Source of the DNA: a virus | Direction: 5' to 3' (one strand) | Length of the DNA stretch: 48,914 nt | Virus record (IMG/VR): IMGVR_UViG_3300028178_000004 | Span: 1 to 48,914 of that record | Shown here: in pieces, positions 6,518 to 14,936 of the stretch | Position numbering within the stretch: the stretch's first letter is position 1 | How the letters are laid out: each line of letters opens with the position of its first letter | The notes under the pieces: generated by a model | What the model saw: only the letters and a program-made list of their open reading frames with translations | Databases searched by the model: none | What the model was told of the DNA's origin: nothing | Made by a program: the position numbers and the translations under genes

Positions 6518-7670
6518 ACAGTTATTTTGGATATTTACCATGTCGGCTTCCTGTTATTTTTTACAGGGCTTCTCAGGGCTGCCATCGTTATCCATTTTTA
6601 AATATTTCAAAGAAGTATTAATGTATTCTCCTGAGAAATTGATGTATATTAATTCTATCATAGGACTGGCGTGGATACCGAAGATTATATGGGGATACTG
6701 TATAGACCAATTCTTATCCCGAAAAACTTGGATTACTCTTTCGCTTGTTTTAGACCTTATAACTGTTTTATTTTTGGGACTATGGTCTGCTCCTGCAGTT
6801 TTCTTGATTACATTAATGTTTATTAATTCTGCAGATTCAGCTATAAGAGATACTGGGGTGGATGGAACAATGTGCGTAGAAGGAAAAAAATATGATATTA
6901 CCGGAAAGATTCAGAGCATCCAGTGGATGTTTATTACCGCCTCAACAATTATAACCGGATTTTTAGGTGGTTATTTAGCTGAACACTACAACTATAAAAC
7001 AGGATTTTTGTGGATTATACCGTTCTATTTAATAATGTTTATTCCTCTTTATTTTTACAAAGAAGAAAAAGTAAAAAGGATTAGAATCAAGTTAATAGAC
7101 ACTATAAAACCGTATAAAGAAATTTTTAGACATAAATCGTTTCTCTGGGCTTGTCTGTTCTTATTCTTATATAAATTTTCTCCCTCTTTTGGCACACCAT
7201 TATCTTACGTGGAGCGAGATATTTTTAAATGGAGTTTTGCATGGATAGGAATTTTAGGAAGTATTTCTTCTGTTGTTTCAATAATTGGTGCCATGATTTA
7301 TTGGAAAATATGCCAGAAGATTAATACTAAAAAATGGTTATATTATTCTGTGTTTTTGGGTGCGTGTACTACGTTGTCTTATTTATATTATAAACCATAT
7401 ACTGCTGTAATATATTTAATCCTTTATAGTTTAATAGGTATGATAATTCACCTTATTATAATGGATTGGATGGCTAAATCATCCATAAAGGGTCTAGAAG
7501 CCACTACATTTGCTCTATTATGTGGTATAAACAACCTTGCTGCGGGAACTGCCAGTTCATTGACAGGAGCCTTTCTTTTCCCCAAGATAGGATTACATTG
7601 GCTTATTATTGCATCGGCTTTGACAAGTTTTTTATGCCTTCCACTTATTAAAAGATTGGAGATTAAATGA
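6492..7670 (+). CDS. MFS transporter of the folate-biopterin transporter (FBT/BT1) type
   Basis: The 392-residue membrane protein has about 11-12 hydrophobic segments and a basic loop in the middle (residues 190-210, YKEEKVKRIRIK). The N-terminal region contains the family-like pattern of YSPEKLMYINSIIGLAWIPK followed by a GY-CIDQF element, and a NSADSAIRDTGVDG stretch after the fourth segment, as in FBT proteins of plants, cyanobacteria and kinetoplastids. Family members carry folates, pterins or S-adenosylmethionine. It starts inside the decayed HNH frame, and its stop overlaps the next ATG. Complete transporters of this class are very unusual in phages; the substrate cannot be read from sequence. 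Confidence 0.75.
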   Translation: MKTLKTDSKQLFWIFTMSASCYFLQGFSGLPSLSIFKYFKEVLMYSPEKLMYINSIIGLAWIPKIIWGYCIDQFLSRKTWITLSLVLDLITVLFLGLWSAPAVFLITLMFINSADSAIRDTGVDGTMCVEGKKYDITGKIQSIQWMFITASTIITGFLGGYLAEHYNYKTGFLWIIPFYLIMFIPLYFYKEEKVKRIRIKLIDTIKPYKEIFRHKSFLWACLFLFLYKFSPSFGTPLSYVERDIFKWSFAWIGILGSISSVVSIIGAMIYWKICQKINTKKWLYYSVFLGACTTLSYLYYKPYTAVIYLILYSLIGMIIHLIIMDWMAKSSIKGLEATTFALLCGINNLAAGTASSLTGAFLFPKIGLHWLIIASALTSFLCLPLIKRLEIK

Positions 7671-7831
7671 TTAAAATAATAAAGATAAAAAATAAGCGAG
7701 TATGCATTCATTGTGGAATTAAAATCATATACGGTAAAAGATGTTATGAGTGTCGAGATGATAAATATAAAGTAAATCCAGAGGAAAATGGAAATAGACC
7801 AATAACATACGATGGACCATCAGGAGGTTAA
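7667..7831 (+). CDS. tiny zinc-knuckle protein (54 aa)
   Basis: The ATG at 7667 overlaps the transporter stop (ATGA), with GGAG ten bases upstream. The 54-residue product carries CIHCG and CYEC about a dozen residues apart, a compact zinc-ribbon arrangement, followed by a hydrophilic tail. It lies in a row of very small Cys-pair proteins. The function is unknown. Confidence 0.55.
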   Translation: MIKIIKIKNKRVCIHCGIKIIYGKRCYECRDDKYKVNPEENGNRPITYDGPSGG

Positions 7832-7832
7832 A

Positions 7833-8033
7833 ATGAGAAAAATAATGTATAAAACATCATGCCCTTACTGCTATGGTATTAAAACTTCGAAATTAAAAAA
7901 AGGATATAAATGTTTAAGATGCAATACTCTATTTTATAAACTTAATCCGCAAGACCGAGATGAACATTTAAGATGGGATGCTGATGAAGAAATGTTAAAA
8001 AATTTAGGTCTGCGAAAGAGAGATTTATTATGA
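7833..8033 (+). CDS. small zinc-ribbon protein (66 aa)
   Basis: I choose ATG 7833 after CAGGAGGTTAA; a start at 7812 would lie inside the previous gene. The 66 residues carry CPYC and CLRC (residues 10-13 and 28-31) with a Lys-rich spacer, then an acidic helix ending in RKRDLL. The stop overlaps the acyltransferase start, so the two are probably translated together. The function is unknown. Confidence 0.6.
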   Translation: MRKIMYKTSCPYCYGIKTSKLKKGYKCLRCNTLFYKLNPQDRDEHLRWDADEEMLKNLGLRKRDLL

Positions 8034-8467
8034 TAAAGAATGTTAAATTAGGAAAAAACGTAAAAATACCTCACCCAGAATTAGTTAATCTCTATGAATG
8101 CGAAATCGGTTCGGGAAGTTTTATAGGTCCTTTTGTAGAAATTACCAGAGGAGTTATTATAGGTAAAAATTGCAGAATACAATCTCATTCTTTTATTTGT
8201 GGAGGAGTAATATTAGGTAATGATGTATTTATTGGACACTCTGTCGTTTTTACAAATGATAAAAATCCTCGGGTCAATAATAAAGATTGGGTTATGGAAA
8301 AGACCTATGTAGGAAATAATTCATCAATAGGTTCTAATTCTACTATCTTACCCGTGAAGATTGGGAAGAATGTTCTTGTTGGAGCAGGAACGGTAATCAC
8401 AAAAAATGTTCCCGATAATACAATCATTTATAGTAAGTCTACAAAAACAGAGGTCAATCGTGGATAA
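8030..8467 (+). CDS. left-handed beta-helix (hexapeptide) acyltransferase, WbpD/WlbB-like
   Basis: The 145-residue protein is built almost entirely of hexapeptide repeats of the form [IV]-G-x-x-x-x (for example IGSGSF, IGKNCR, LGNDVF, IGSNST, VGAGTV). The segment VVFTNDKNPR is typical of UDP-amino-sugar N-acetyltransferases such as WbpD/WlbB, whose conserved FTND..PR loop is near the active site. The protein probably acetylates an amino group on a nucleotide-linked sugar, acting as a trimer with acetyl-CoA. It opens the glycan module, which continues with glycosyltransferases. The length is close to the short members of this family. Confidence 0.85.
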   Translation: MIKNVKLGKNVKIPHPELVNLYECEIGSGSFIGPFVEITRGVIIGKNCRIQSHSFICGGVILGNDVFIGHSVVFTNDKNPRVNNKDWVMEKTYVGNNSSIGSNSTILPVKIGKNVLVGAGTVITKNVPDNTIIYSKSTKTEVNRG

Positions 8468-8612
8468 TTTCTTTTTGGCACTTTATAATAAATTTAATAA
8501 AATGGGAATGAATGGAAAAGATTTAGATTCAATGCTTAATTCTTTACCGTGGAAATTAAAAGAATTAAAAGATGATGGTACTGAAATTTATGAATGTGAG
8601 GTAGAAGAATGA
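8460..8612 (+). CDS. small hypothetical protein (50 aa), GTG start
   Basis: The GTG at 8460 follows AGAGG at a suitable distance and overlaps the end of the acyltransferase gene by eight bases. The 50-residue product is helical with an acidic end (YECEVEE), and its stop overlaps the start of the next gene. No family is recognised. Its tight coupling on both sides argues that it is a real gene. Confidence 0.5.
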   Translation: MDNFFLALYNKFNKMGMNGKDLDSMLNSLPWKLKELKDDGTEIYECEVEE

Positions 8613-10300
8613 GTAAAACATTATGTTTAGGAATGATGGTGAAAAATGAGGCTCTAAATATTCGAGCAACATTAGAAGCTGTCAAGCCCATTATAGATTA
8701 TTGGGTTATCTGCGATACCGGCTCTACTGATGATACTGAAATTATTGCCAAAGAAGTATTAAAAAGTATTCCGGGAGAATACGTACATCGTCCGTGGGTT
8801 AATTTTGGATATAATCGTAGTGAGGTGGCTGTATTAACTAAAGATAAAGCAGATTACTCATTGATGTTAGATGCAGATTTCCTAGTAGAATTAAATGGAT
8901 TTGATAAAAATAAATTGGTAGCAGACCAATACGAAACAATTATCCATTGGGCAGGAAGTGAATTTTCTAATCACCTGTTATTTAATAATCGTTTGGCGTG
9001 GAAAAGTGTTGGCTGTGTGCATGAGTATTGGTATGCTGAGGATATTAAAACGAGAGAGAGAATTACTTCATTGAGCATCAATCATGACCGCCACGGACCG
9101 GCTAGACCCAAAGGAATGAATGATTTAACCTTATTACTGCAGGGTGTAAAAGATGAACCTAATAATGCTCGGTATTATTTCTATTTGGCAAATACATATC
9201 GTGATGTAGGACAATACGAAAAAGCAATTGAAACATTTAATAAAAGAGTTGAAATGAAAGGTTGGGACCAAGAGGTATTTTATTCTCTATATCAAATTGG
9301 ATATTGTTATGAATTATTAAAAGATAATGATAATGCTAAATTAGCTTATTTAAAATCATGGGAATATAGACCTTCCAGAGCAGAACCTTTATATAAGTTA
9401 GCATATATATGCAGGAATAATGGGGAATATCAGCAAGCTTATTTATTTACTAAAAAAGGATTAGAAATACCTAAACCACATGATATGCTTTTTGTTAATT
9501 TACCAACATATGATTATTGTTTATTATTTGAATTGAGTATATCTTCTTATTGGATTGGAAAATATGAAGAATCTAGAAATGCGTGTATACTACTAGATAG
9601 TCTAAAGGATATTCCAGAAGATGTTAGAACTATTAATAGAAAAAATGTTCAACATGACGAACAAAAATTATTTAATAAAGAATATTTAACTACTAAATTT
9701 CCTGGAGAAAAAGACCACAGTGTAACCACTTTTGCAGATAGAAATAATAAGTTAAAATCTCAGAACTTAAAAGATATGAAAGATATTGAAGATTATTTTA
9801 AAAATAAACTAAATTTACAATTGTATATGATTTATGGAACATTATTAGGTACGATAAGAGATAATAGTTTTATCCCAGGAGATAGTGATATAGATTTTGC
9901 ATATTTAAGTAAATACACCAATGTAGAAGACGTAAAAAAAGAAGTGGAAAGAATTGCATGGGATTTAAGACATGTGGGATTACTTGTTAAATGCCATAAT
10001 AATGGCGGACAACTGCGTGTATCTTCTCCCAGTAATAAAACTGTTGTTGATGTTTGGACCTCATGGATTGAAAATGAGGAATATCATATTATTCCTTATA
10101 GAAAAATAGGAAATAAAGAAGATATATCCCCTTTAATTAAAAAGAATTTTTATAATAGTGCTTTCATGGTTCCTAATAACAGTGAAAAAATACTTGATGC
10201 AATGTATATAGATTGGAAAAATATAATACCCAAACCCCAGAAATGGTCTAAATTAAATGAATGGAAAAGGCTTGACTACGAAGGAGGCAGTGATGTATAA
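8609..10300 (+). CDS. GT2 glycosyltransferase-TPR-LicD fusion protein
   Basis: The 563-residue protein has three parts. Residues 1-150 are a GT-A glycosyltransferase (MMVKNE start, DTGSTDDT, metal-binding DADF near 90-93). Residues 160-340 form TPR-like helical repeats (YYFYLANTYRDVGQYEKAIETF and following). Residues 385-560 are a LicD-type nucleotidyltransferase-fold domain with YGTLLGTIRD and SDIDFA. LicD proteins transfer phosphocholine or related phospho-alcohols from a CDP donor to sugars. One polypeptide could therefore build and phospho-decorate a glycan, with the TPR part as a scaffold. It starts by overlap with the previous gene and is followed by the ClpP-like gene. Confidence 0.85.
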   Translation: MSKTLCLGMMVKNEALNIRATLEAVKPIIDYWVICDTGSTDDTEIIAKEVLKSIPGEYVHRPWVNFGYNRSEVAVLTKDKADYSLMLDADFLVELNGFDKNKLVADQYETIIHWAGSEFSNHLLFNNRLAWKSVGCVHEYWYAEDIKTRERITSLSINHDRHGPARPKGMNDLTLLLQGVKDEPNNARYYFYLANTYRDVGQYEKAIETFNKRVEMKGWDQEVFYSLYQIGYCYELLKDNDNAKLAYLKSWEYRPSRAEPLYKLAYICRNNGEYQQAYLFTKKGLEIPKPHDMLFVNLPTYDYCLLFELSISSYWIGKYEESRNACILLDSLKDIPEDVRTINRKNVQHDEQKLFNKEYLTTKFPGEKDHSVTTFADRNNKLKSQNLKDMKDIEDYFKNKLNLQLYMIYGTLLGTIRDNSFIPGDSDIDFAYLSKYTNVEDVKKEVERIAWDLRHVGLLVKCHNNGGQLRVSSPSNKTVVDVWTSWIENEEYHIIPYRKIGNKEDISPLIKKNFYNSAFMVPNNSEKILDAMYIDWKNIIPKPQKWSKLNEWKRLDYEGGSDV

Positions 10301-10865
10301 AAAAGATGAGCACGAAGAATGCGACAAAAAGGATGATAAATATTCTGAAGAATTTTATTATAAGATTCTAAACAAAAATAGGTACATCCTTTTGTATGAT
10401 GAAATTAATAATCTTTCTTCTGATATGGTTTGCTCAAAATTAAGAGCAATGAACTATTTGGATGAAAGAAAGCCAATCACCCTAGAAATAAATAGTCCCG
10501 GAGGGATGGTTTGCTATGGTTTAGCAATTATCGACACAATTCATGCTATAAAAGCTCCTGTGAATACGATTATAACAGGAGAAGCATGCTCAATGGCAGC
10601 GATGATTAGCGTTGTAGGAAACAAACGCTATATCACTAGAAATGCGGTTTGGATGCAACATTGTTCTAGCGATATGGTTGGTGATTATTTAACCCATATT
10701 AAAGATAGAACTACATTCTTAATTAAGCTGGAAAAGCGAATGGATGCAATATTAAAGAATAAAACACACTTAATTGCTAAACAAATGAATCAGATTCGGA
10801 ATGGAGAACTGTGGTTGTTTGCGGATGAAGCTTTACAATACGGTATTGTTGATAAAATAATATAA
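10293..10865 (+). CDS. ClpP-like serine protease
   Basis: I choose ATG 10293 behind GAAGGAGGCAGTG, giving 190 residues. The ClpP fold is marked by ITLEINSPGG (oxyanion-hole region), GEACSMAAM with nucleophile Ser100, and WMQH with His123. The third catalytic residue is doubtful: where ClpP proteins have RD-x-F before the AeEA-YG element, this one reads RNGELWLFADEALQYG. About 28 charged N-terminal residues precede the domain. It lies in the glycan arm, far from the capsid genes, and a separate prohead protease is present, so a head-maturation role is unlikely. Protein turnover or use of a host Clp ATPase is possible. Confidence 0.82.
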   Translation: MYKKDEHEECDKKDDKYSEEFYYKILNKNRYILLYDEINNLSSDMVCSKLRAMNYLDERKPITLEINSPGGMVCYGLAIIDTIHAIKAPVNTIITGEACSMAAMISVVGNKRYITRNAVWMQHCSSDMVGDYLTHIKDRTTFLIKLEKRMDAILKNKTHLIAKQMNQIRNGELWLFADEALQYGIVDKII

Positions 10866-10874
10866 GGAGAAATA

Positions 10875-11357
10875 ATGCGAAGTAAAATATGCAGTAAATG
10901 TAAATCAAATAAAAAATTTAACCAGTTTAATCGGGGGAACGATAAATTTGGTTTGCATTATTGGTGTAATTCGTGCTGCAGGAAAAATTGGCAACACCCT
11001 AAACAAAAACTTTCCGCAAAAAAATATTGGTATTCCTCTGCGGGAATATATAAAGCATTAAAAGCACATGCAAAACAGAGAGCAGTTGAATTTAATTTGA
11101 ATAAAGAAGATTTTATAATGTGGTATGAGAAACAAGAAAAGTTATGTGTTTACTGCGGTAAATCAGAAGCGGAAGCAATAAAAGATATAAAAGGTGTTTT
11201 CCATCGTTTAACAATAGACAGAAAAGATAGTCTTAGAGGTTATTGCATTGATAATATAGCACTATGTTGTTCTATATGTAATTCAATAAAGAGCAAATAT
11301 TTAACATATAGCGAAATGATTAAAGTAGGACAAATAATAAAAAGGAGAAAAAGGTGA
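10875..11357 (+). CDS. HNH endonuclease
   Basis: The 160-residue protein starts at ATG 10875 after AAGGAGAAATA. It begins with a zinc knuckle (CSKCKSN ... CNSCC), followed by a basic helical linker, then CVYCG, LTIDRKDSLRGY and NIALCCSICN, the standard order of HNH nucleases of the LCVYCG/IDR type. It lies between the ClpP-like and phosphoesterase genes and overlaps the latter by four bases. It is likely a free-standing homing endonuclease. Confidence 0.88.
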   Translation: MRSKICSKCKSNKKFNQFNRGNDKFGLHYWCNSCCRKNWQHPKQKLSAKKYWYSSAGIYKALKAHAKQRAVEFNLNKEDFIMWYEKQEKLCVYCGKSEAEAIKDIKGVFHRLTIDRKDSLRGYCIDNIALCCSICNSIKSKYLTYSEMIKVGQIIKRRKR

Positions 11358-11905
11358 ACTGGTTCGCATCGGATTTTCATCTCGGGCATGGAAAAATAAT
11401 TGAATACTGCAAACGCCCATTTAAAACCACTTTAGAGATGGATGAAACTATTATTAGAAACTGTAATGAATTGATTGATGAGAATGATGTATTATTTTTT
11501 CTGGGAGATTTTTGCATGAAGAAATCCACTGAGGCAAAAGATGCACCTCAGAATGCCTTTGATTATTATAGAAATCAGATAAAATGTAGAAATATTATTT
11601 TTATTGATGGAAATCATGATTCAAATAATGGCACTAAAACAATTATTGAATCTATTAATGTGAATTTTGGGGGTCATAAGATTCATATGACTCACAATCC
11701 GAGACATGCAAGAGATGATTTTAAATTTAATTTCTGCGGACATACTCATGGAAATGAGGGGGTATTTAAAAGATTAGGTAAGAAATCAGTAATTGTAGAT
11801 TTATCAGTGGATTGCTGGGAATTTCAACCAGTGGATATTAATGACATTAACCAAGCCTATAGCGTATGGCAAAAAAGTGGGAAGGCATATGAGAAAAAGA
11901 ATTAG
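11354..11905 (+). CDS. calcineurin-like metallophosphoesterase
   Basis: The 183-residue protein starts at GTG 11354, behind AAAGGAGAAAAAG. It has all metal-binding motifs in order: DFHLGH (Asp7, His9), LGDF near 50, DGNHD near 92, MTHNP, and CGHTHGN near 128. It is the short version common in phages and bacteria. It may hydrolyse phosphomonoesters, phosphodiesters or nucleotides; the substrate is not evident. In this neighbourhood it could act on nucleotide sugars or phospho-glycans, but that is inference. Confidence 0.9.
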   Translation: MNWFASDFHLGHGKIIEYCKRPFKTTLEMDETIIRNCNELIDENDVLFFLGDFCMKKSTEAKDAPQNAFDYYRNQIKCRNIIFIDGNHDSNNGTKTIIESINVNFGGHKIHMTHNPRHARDDFKFNFCGHTHGNEGVFKRLGKKSVIVDLSVDCWEFQPVDINDINQAYSVWQKSGKAYEKKN

Positions 11906-12083
11906 TTGGACGATATTATTGTGGGCAGCATTTCTAATCATGCTTACATATGATTGGAAGAAGATTAAATATCTTCCTAATTTAATAAAAGAACTTAATA
12001 AATTAACTAGAAAAGGTTCTGTGTATGCAAACGAAGATAGTAATTTTATATTAGTGCCAAAACCGAGAGCAAAAAATTTATAA
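11889..12083 (+). CDS. small membrane-anchored protein (64 aa)
   Basis: ATG 11889 lies inside the end of the phosphoesterase gene, with GTGGGAAGG upstream. The 64-residue product has one N-terminal membrane helix (residues 6-20, ISWTILLWAAFLIML) and a Lys-rich cytoplasmic or periplasmic tail. A longer in-frame start at 11841 would add an unlikely polar leader. The stop overlaps the next ATG (TAATG). The function is unknown. Confidence 0.55.
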   Translation: MRKRISWTILLWAAFLIMLTYDWKKIKYLPNLIKELNKLTRKGSVYANEDSNFILVPKPRAKNL

Positions 12084-12769
12084 TGAACAATAAAACTTGT
12101 ATAGTTTGTAAATGCATTTACAAAAGAAAATCCAACAATCAAAAATACTGTTCTTATATATGTGCTAAACAGGCAAATTTAAGTAGAAGTAAATTATATC
12201 AAAAACTGCATAAAAAAGATAGGAAAAAATACTTAAAACTGAATCACACACACATTACAAAAATAACAAAAGAATACTATGAAACTCATAAAGAAAAATT
12301 AAATGAACTTTCAAAAGAATGGAAAAAGAATAATGCAAAAGAAAATCAAGTTTATATGACTAAATATAGGAAAAATAACAAAAAAAGAATAGCAGAGGTT
12401 GCAAGAGAATATGTAAAAAATAGATTAAAAACAGATATTAACTTTAAAATTGCTTGTTGTTTAAGAAATCGGGTTGGCAATGTTTTAAGAGGAAAAAACA
12501 AATCAATGTCTACTATAGATTTGCTAGGGTGTTCCATATCGTTTTTCATTAAATATTATCAATCTAAATTTACACAAGGAATGAAATGGGATAAAGTATT
12601 AAATGGGGAAATACATTGCGACCACATAAAACCATGTGCATCGTTCGATTTAAGTAAACCCGACGAACAGCGTAAATGTTTTAATTACACGAATTTACAG
12701 CCCTTGTGGGCGAAAGATAACTTAATAAAAAAAGATAAATATCTAAATAATAAACAGAAGGAATTTTAA
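12083..12769 (+). CDS. HNH endonuclease of the CDHI-PCASF type
   Basis: The 228-residue protein begins with a zinc finger (CIVC ... YCSYIC), continues with a long Lys-rich helical region, and ends with the nuclease: HCDHIKPCASFDLS, then CFNYTNLQPLWAKDN. This family is seen in phage and intron-associated HNH nucleases. The start forms TAATG with the preceding stop, and no clear ribosome binding site is present, which suggests low coupled expression. It is a close relative of the nuclease at 45040-45726 in the virion arm. Confidence 0.88.
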   Translation: MNNKTCIVCKCIYKRKSNNQKYCSYICAKQANLSRSKLYQKLHKKDRKKYLKLNHTHITKITKEYYETHKEKLNELSKEWKKNNAKENQVYMTKYRKNNKKRIAEVAREYVKNRLKTDINFKIACCLRNRVGNVLRGKNKSMSTIDLLGCSISFFIKYYQSKFTQGMKWDKVLNGEIHCDHIKPCASFDLSKPDEQRKCFNYTNLQPLWAKDNLIKKDKYLNNKQKEF

Positions 12770-13380
12770 TGAAAAAAGTAATCGTTATTTCAGGAACGAG
12801 TAGGGGATTAGGAAAAGATATTATGCAATCTTTATCCGAGTATAACATTGCAACTATAAGCCGGAGTTCTTATAATATCGAATCTAAAAACCGTCTGGTT
12901 GTTAAAGGAGACATAACCAATCAAGGTGATGCTGGGATATTGATGTACAAAACTTTTGAAAAATGGGGAAGGATTGATGTTCTAATAAACAATGCAGGTA
13001 TGCTAGGAGAATTTCGTCCATTAACAGCGTATCCGCCATTTGAAATTGAGAGATTAATTGATTTAAATATTAAAGGAACATTTTATATGACCCAAGAAGC
13101 AATTAAATTAATGAAAGAAGGATTAATACTTAACATTGGTTCTACTAGGTCTATTACAGGAGCACCAAATAAATCTATTTATACTATGTCTAAATTTGCT
13201 CTTAGAGGACTTACGCAATGTATCAATGCTGAATATAACCCGAGAATTTACAGTACAATTGTTTGCCCGGGTAATTTTAAAACAGTTTCAACGAAAGAAA
13301 TTGCAAAGATAATTAAAATGTTAATTAAGTTACCGAAAGAATGTTCAGTACCCGAAATTATTATAGGAGGGAAGTTATGA
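12769..13380 (+). CDS. short-chain dehydrogenase/reductase
   Basis: The 203-residue Rossmann enzyme has SGTSRGLG at residues 8-15 (NAD(P) binding), NNAG near 75, LNIGSTRS with the catalytic Ser, and YTMSK with catalytic Tyr and Lys. It is shorter than the usual 240-280, mainly at the C-terminal substrate region. The ATG overlaps the HNH stop (TAATG), after AGAAGGAATTT. Its position within the sugar-processing genes suggests it works on a nucleotide sugar or polyol, but SDR substrates cannot be read from these motifs. Confidence 0.87.
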   Translation: MKKVIVISGTSRGLGKDIMQSLSEYNIATISRSSYNIESKNRLVVKGDITNQGDAGILMYKTFEKWGRIDVLINNAGMLGEFRPLTAYPPFEIERLIDLNIKGTFYMTQEAIKLMKEGLILNIGSTRSITGAPNKSIYTMSKFALRGLTQCINAEYNPRIYSTIVCPGNFKTVSTKEIAKIIKMLIKLPKECSVPEIIIGGKL

Positions 13381-13871
13381 AACAGATAATGTTTGACCCG
13401 AAGATATTGGAAGAATTTTTTAGTGATAAAGTAAGAGAATACTGTAAAAGCTGTAAAAGGTACGGGTTCAAGGCACAGTGTCCCCCTTTTATTGAATCAG
13501 TAAGCTATTATAAAAAGATTCTACCTAAATTTGAGCATGGGGCACTGGTATTTAAGAAATTTTTGATAGAAAATCCTGAAAATTGGAAAGAATTGGGAGT
13601 TTCATCTAGTAAAGAAATACAGGACAAATTATTCGCAATTAGAGCAAAACTATTATCAGATGGGCATTTTGGAGTATGTTTTGGTGCTGGCTCCTGCAAG
13701 AATTGCGATGTATGTTCGTTTCCATGTCGATTTCCTGATAAGGCAATCATTCCATTGGAGGGAACAGGACTAGATGTAGTCGCTGCGGTTAAAAAAATAA
13801 CCAAATTAAATTTAAAGTTTCCAGTAAAAGACTACTTCTACAGAATAGGTTTGGTGCTTTTTGATGATTAA
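13377..13871 (+). CDS. DUF2284-type metal-binding protein
   Basis: I choose ATG 13377, overlapping the SDR stop (ATGA), behind AGGAGGGAAG. The 164-residue product has YCKSCKRYG, QCPPF, and the cluster GAGSCKNCDVCSFPC followed by IPLEGTGLDV. This Cys pattern matches DUF2284 proteins, which resemble predicted metal-binding, corrinoid- or iron-sulfur-linked proteins of anaerobic bacteria and archaea. The ten Cys residues suggest an Fe-S cluster or zinc. Its presence hints at an anaerobic host, though weakly. The role in the phage is unknown. Confidence 0.75.
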   Translation: MKQIMFDPKILEEFFSDKVREYCKSCKRYGFKAQCPPFIESVSYYKKILPKFEHGALVFKKFLIENPENWKELGVSSSKEIQDKLFAIRAKLLSDGHFGVCFGAGSCKNCDVCSFPCRFPDKAIIPLEGTGLDVVAAVKKITKLNLKFPVKDYFYRIGLVLFDD

Positions 13872-14502
13872 ATCAGTCTACTGTCTTCGATGCGATAAAA
13901 AACTATCTAAAACTGCTCATTATAACAGTAATAAATTATGTCGTGAATGTTATTATAAGACGTTGGCGGGAACAGGAAATCCTATGTTTGGATTCAGGTT
14001 TAGTAAAAAGCAAAAAGAAAAACGGAGCAAAGAAATGGCTGGAGTAAATAATCCTATGTTTGGTAAAAATGGTACATCTGCTCCAAGTTTTAAACATGGA
14101 AAATATTGCAAAGTAGAATTTTGTCTTGATTGTGAAAAGAAATTAGGTAAAGGGATTAGTTTACGTTGTAAAAGCTGTAATAAAAAATTATATTATAAAA
14201 ATAATGACATAAGTGGAAATAAAAATCCGAATTGGAAAGGTGGAAGAACAACTTTAAATTTGTTGGTTTACGCTTCGTTAAAATATAAGAATTGGAGAAA
14301 TAGGGTGTTTAAACGAGATGATTATACTTGCCAAGTATGTGGTGCAAAAGGCAATATAAATGCTCATCATAAAATACCAGTTGTTTGTATAATAGAAATG
14401 TATCAATTAAAATCCATTATTGACATTAGAAGTTGCAAATTAATGTGGAACATTATCTGGGGAATTACACTATGCGTAAAATGTCATCAAAAATTAAAGT
14501 AA
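13864..14502 (+). CDS. HNH endonuclease with NUMOD3-type repeats
   Basis: I take ATG 13864, inside the end of the DUF2284 gene; TTG 13861 directly before it is the alternative. The 212-residue protein has N-terminal zinc ribbons (CLRC, CREC), NUMOD3-like NPMFG elements near residues 40 and 60, a second ribbon (CLDC ... CKSC), and a nuclease part with YTCQVCG, INAHHKIP and, at the very C-terminus, LCVKCHQKLK. The expected segment between HH and the last C-pair is unusual (VCIIEMYQLKS). The 3' end overlaps the next gene by 31 bases. Confidence 0.82.
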   Translation: MIKSVYCLRCDKKLSKTAHYNSNKLCRECYYKTLAGTGNPMFGFRFSKKQKEKRSKEMAGVNNPMFGKNGTSAPSFKHGKYCKVEFCLDCEKKLGKGISLRCKSCNKKLYYKNNDISGNKNPNWKGGRTTLNLLVYASLKYKNWRNRVFKRDDYTCQVCGAKGNINAHHKIPVVCIIEMYQLKSIIDIRSCKLMWNIIWGITLCVKCHQKLK

Positions 14503-14936
14503 TATTCACTGCCGGCTCATTCGATTTACTTCATTTTGGGCATATCAATGTCCTTAAACAAGCTAAGGCAATGGGAACCTATCTGATTGTAGGGGTTTCT
14601 ACAGATTCCCTCATTTTACAGCATAAAGGCATGCGTCCTATAATCTGCTATAAAGATAGGACTGCTATTATTAAAGAATTAAAGATAGTGGATAAGGTTG
14701 TTAAGCAAACTAAATTAGTAGATATTGAACAATTTATCCAATTGAAAGCGGATTTATTCGTTGTAGGAGATGATTGGAAGAATCGAAAAGATAATCCCGG
14801 CATAAATTGGCTTAGAGATAATAATAAGATTGCTTTTATCCCTTATACTAAGCGATTATCATCTTCTAAAATTAAAGAAAAGATTATTAACAGTGCGGTG
14901 CGTATTATTAAATCGCAAGCAAAGAGGAGTAATTAA
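14472..14936 (+). CDS. TagD-like cytidylyltransferase
   Basis: I choose ATG 14472 behind TGGGGAATT, giving 154 residues. The nucleotidyltransferase motif TAGSFDLLHFGH is near the N-terminus (HxGH), and RLSSSKIKEK near the end replaces the family RTxGISTT..I motif. This is the fold of glycerol-3-phosphate and choline-phosphate cytidylyltransferases, and of ADP-heptose synthases. Directly downstream, with stop-start overlap, is a protein with two LicD domains, which are CDP-alcohol-using phosphotransferases. I therefore infer that this enzyme makes the CDP-linked donor (glycerol, choline, ribitol or similar) used by the LicD proteins. Confidence 0.82.
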   Translation: MRKMSSKIKVIFTAGSFDLLHFGHINVLKQAKAMGTYLIVGVSTDSLILQHKGMRPIICYKDRTAIIKELKIVDKVVKQTKLVDIEQFIQLKADLFVVGDDWKNRKDNPGINWLRDNNKIAFIPYTKRLSSSKIKEKIINSAVRIIKSQAKRSN

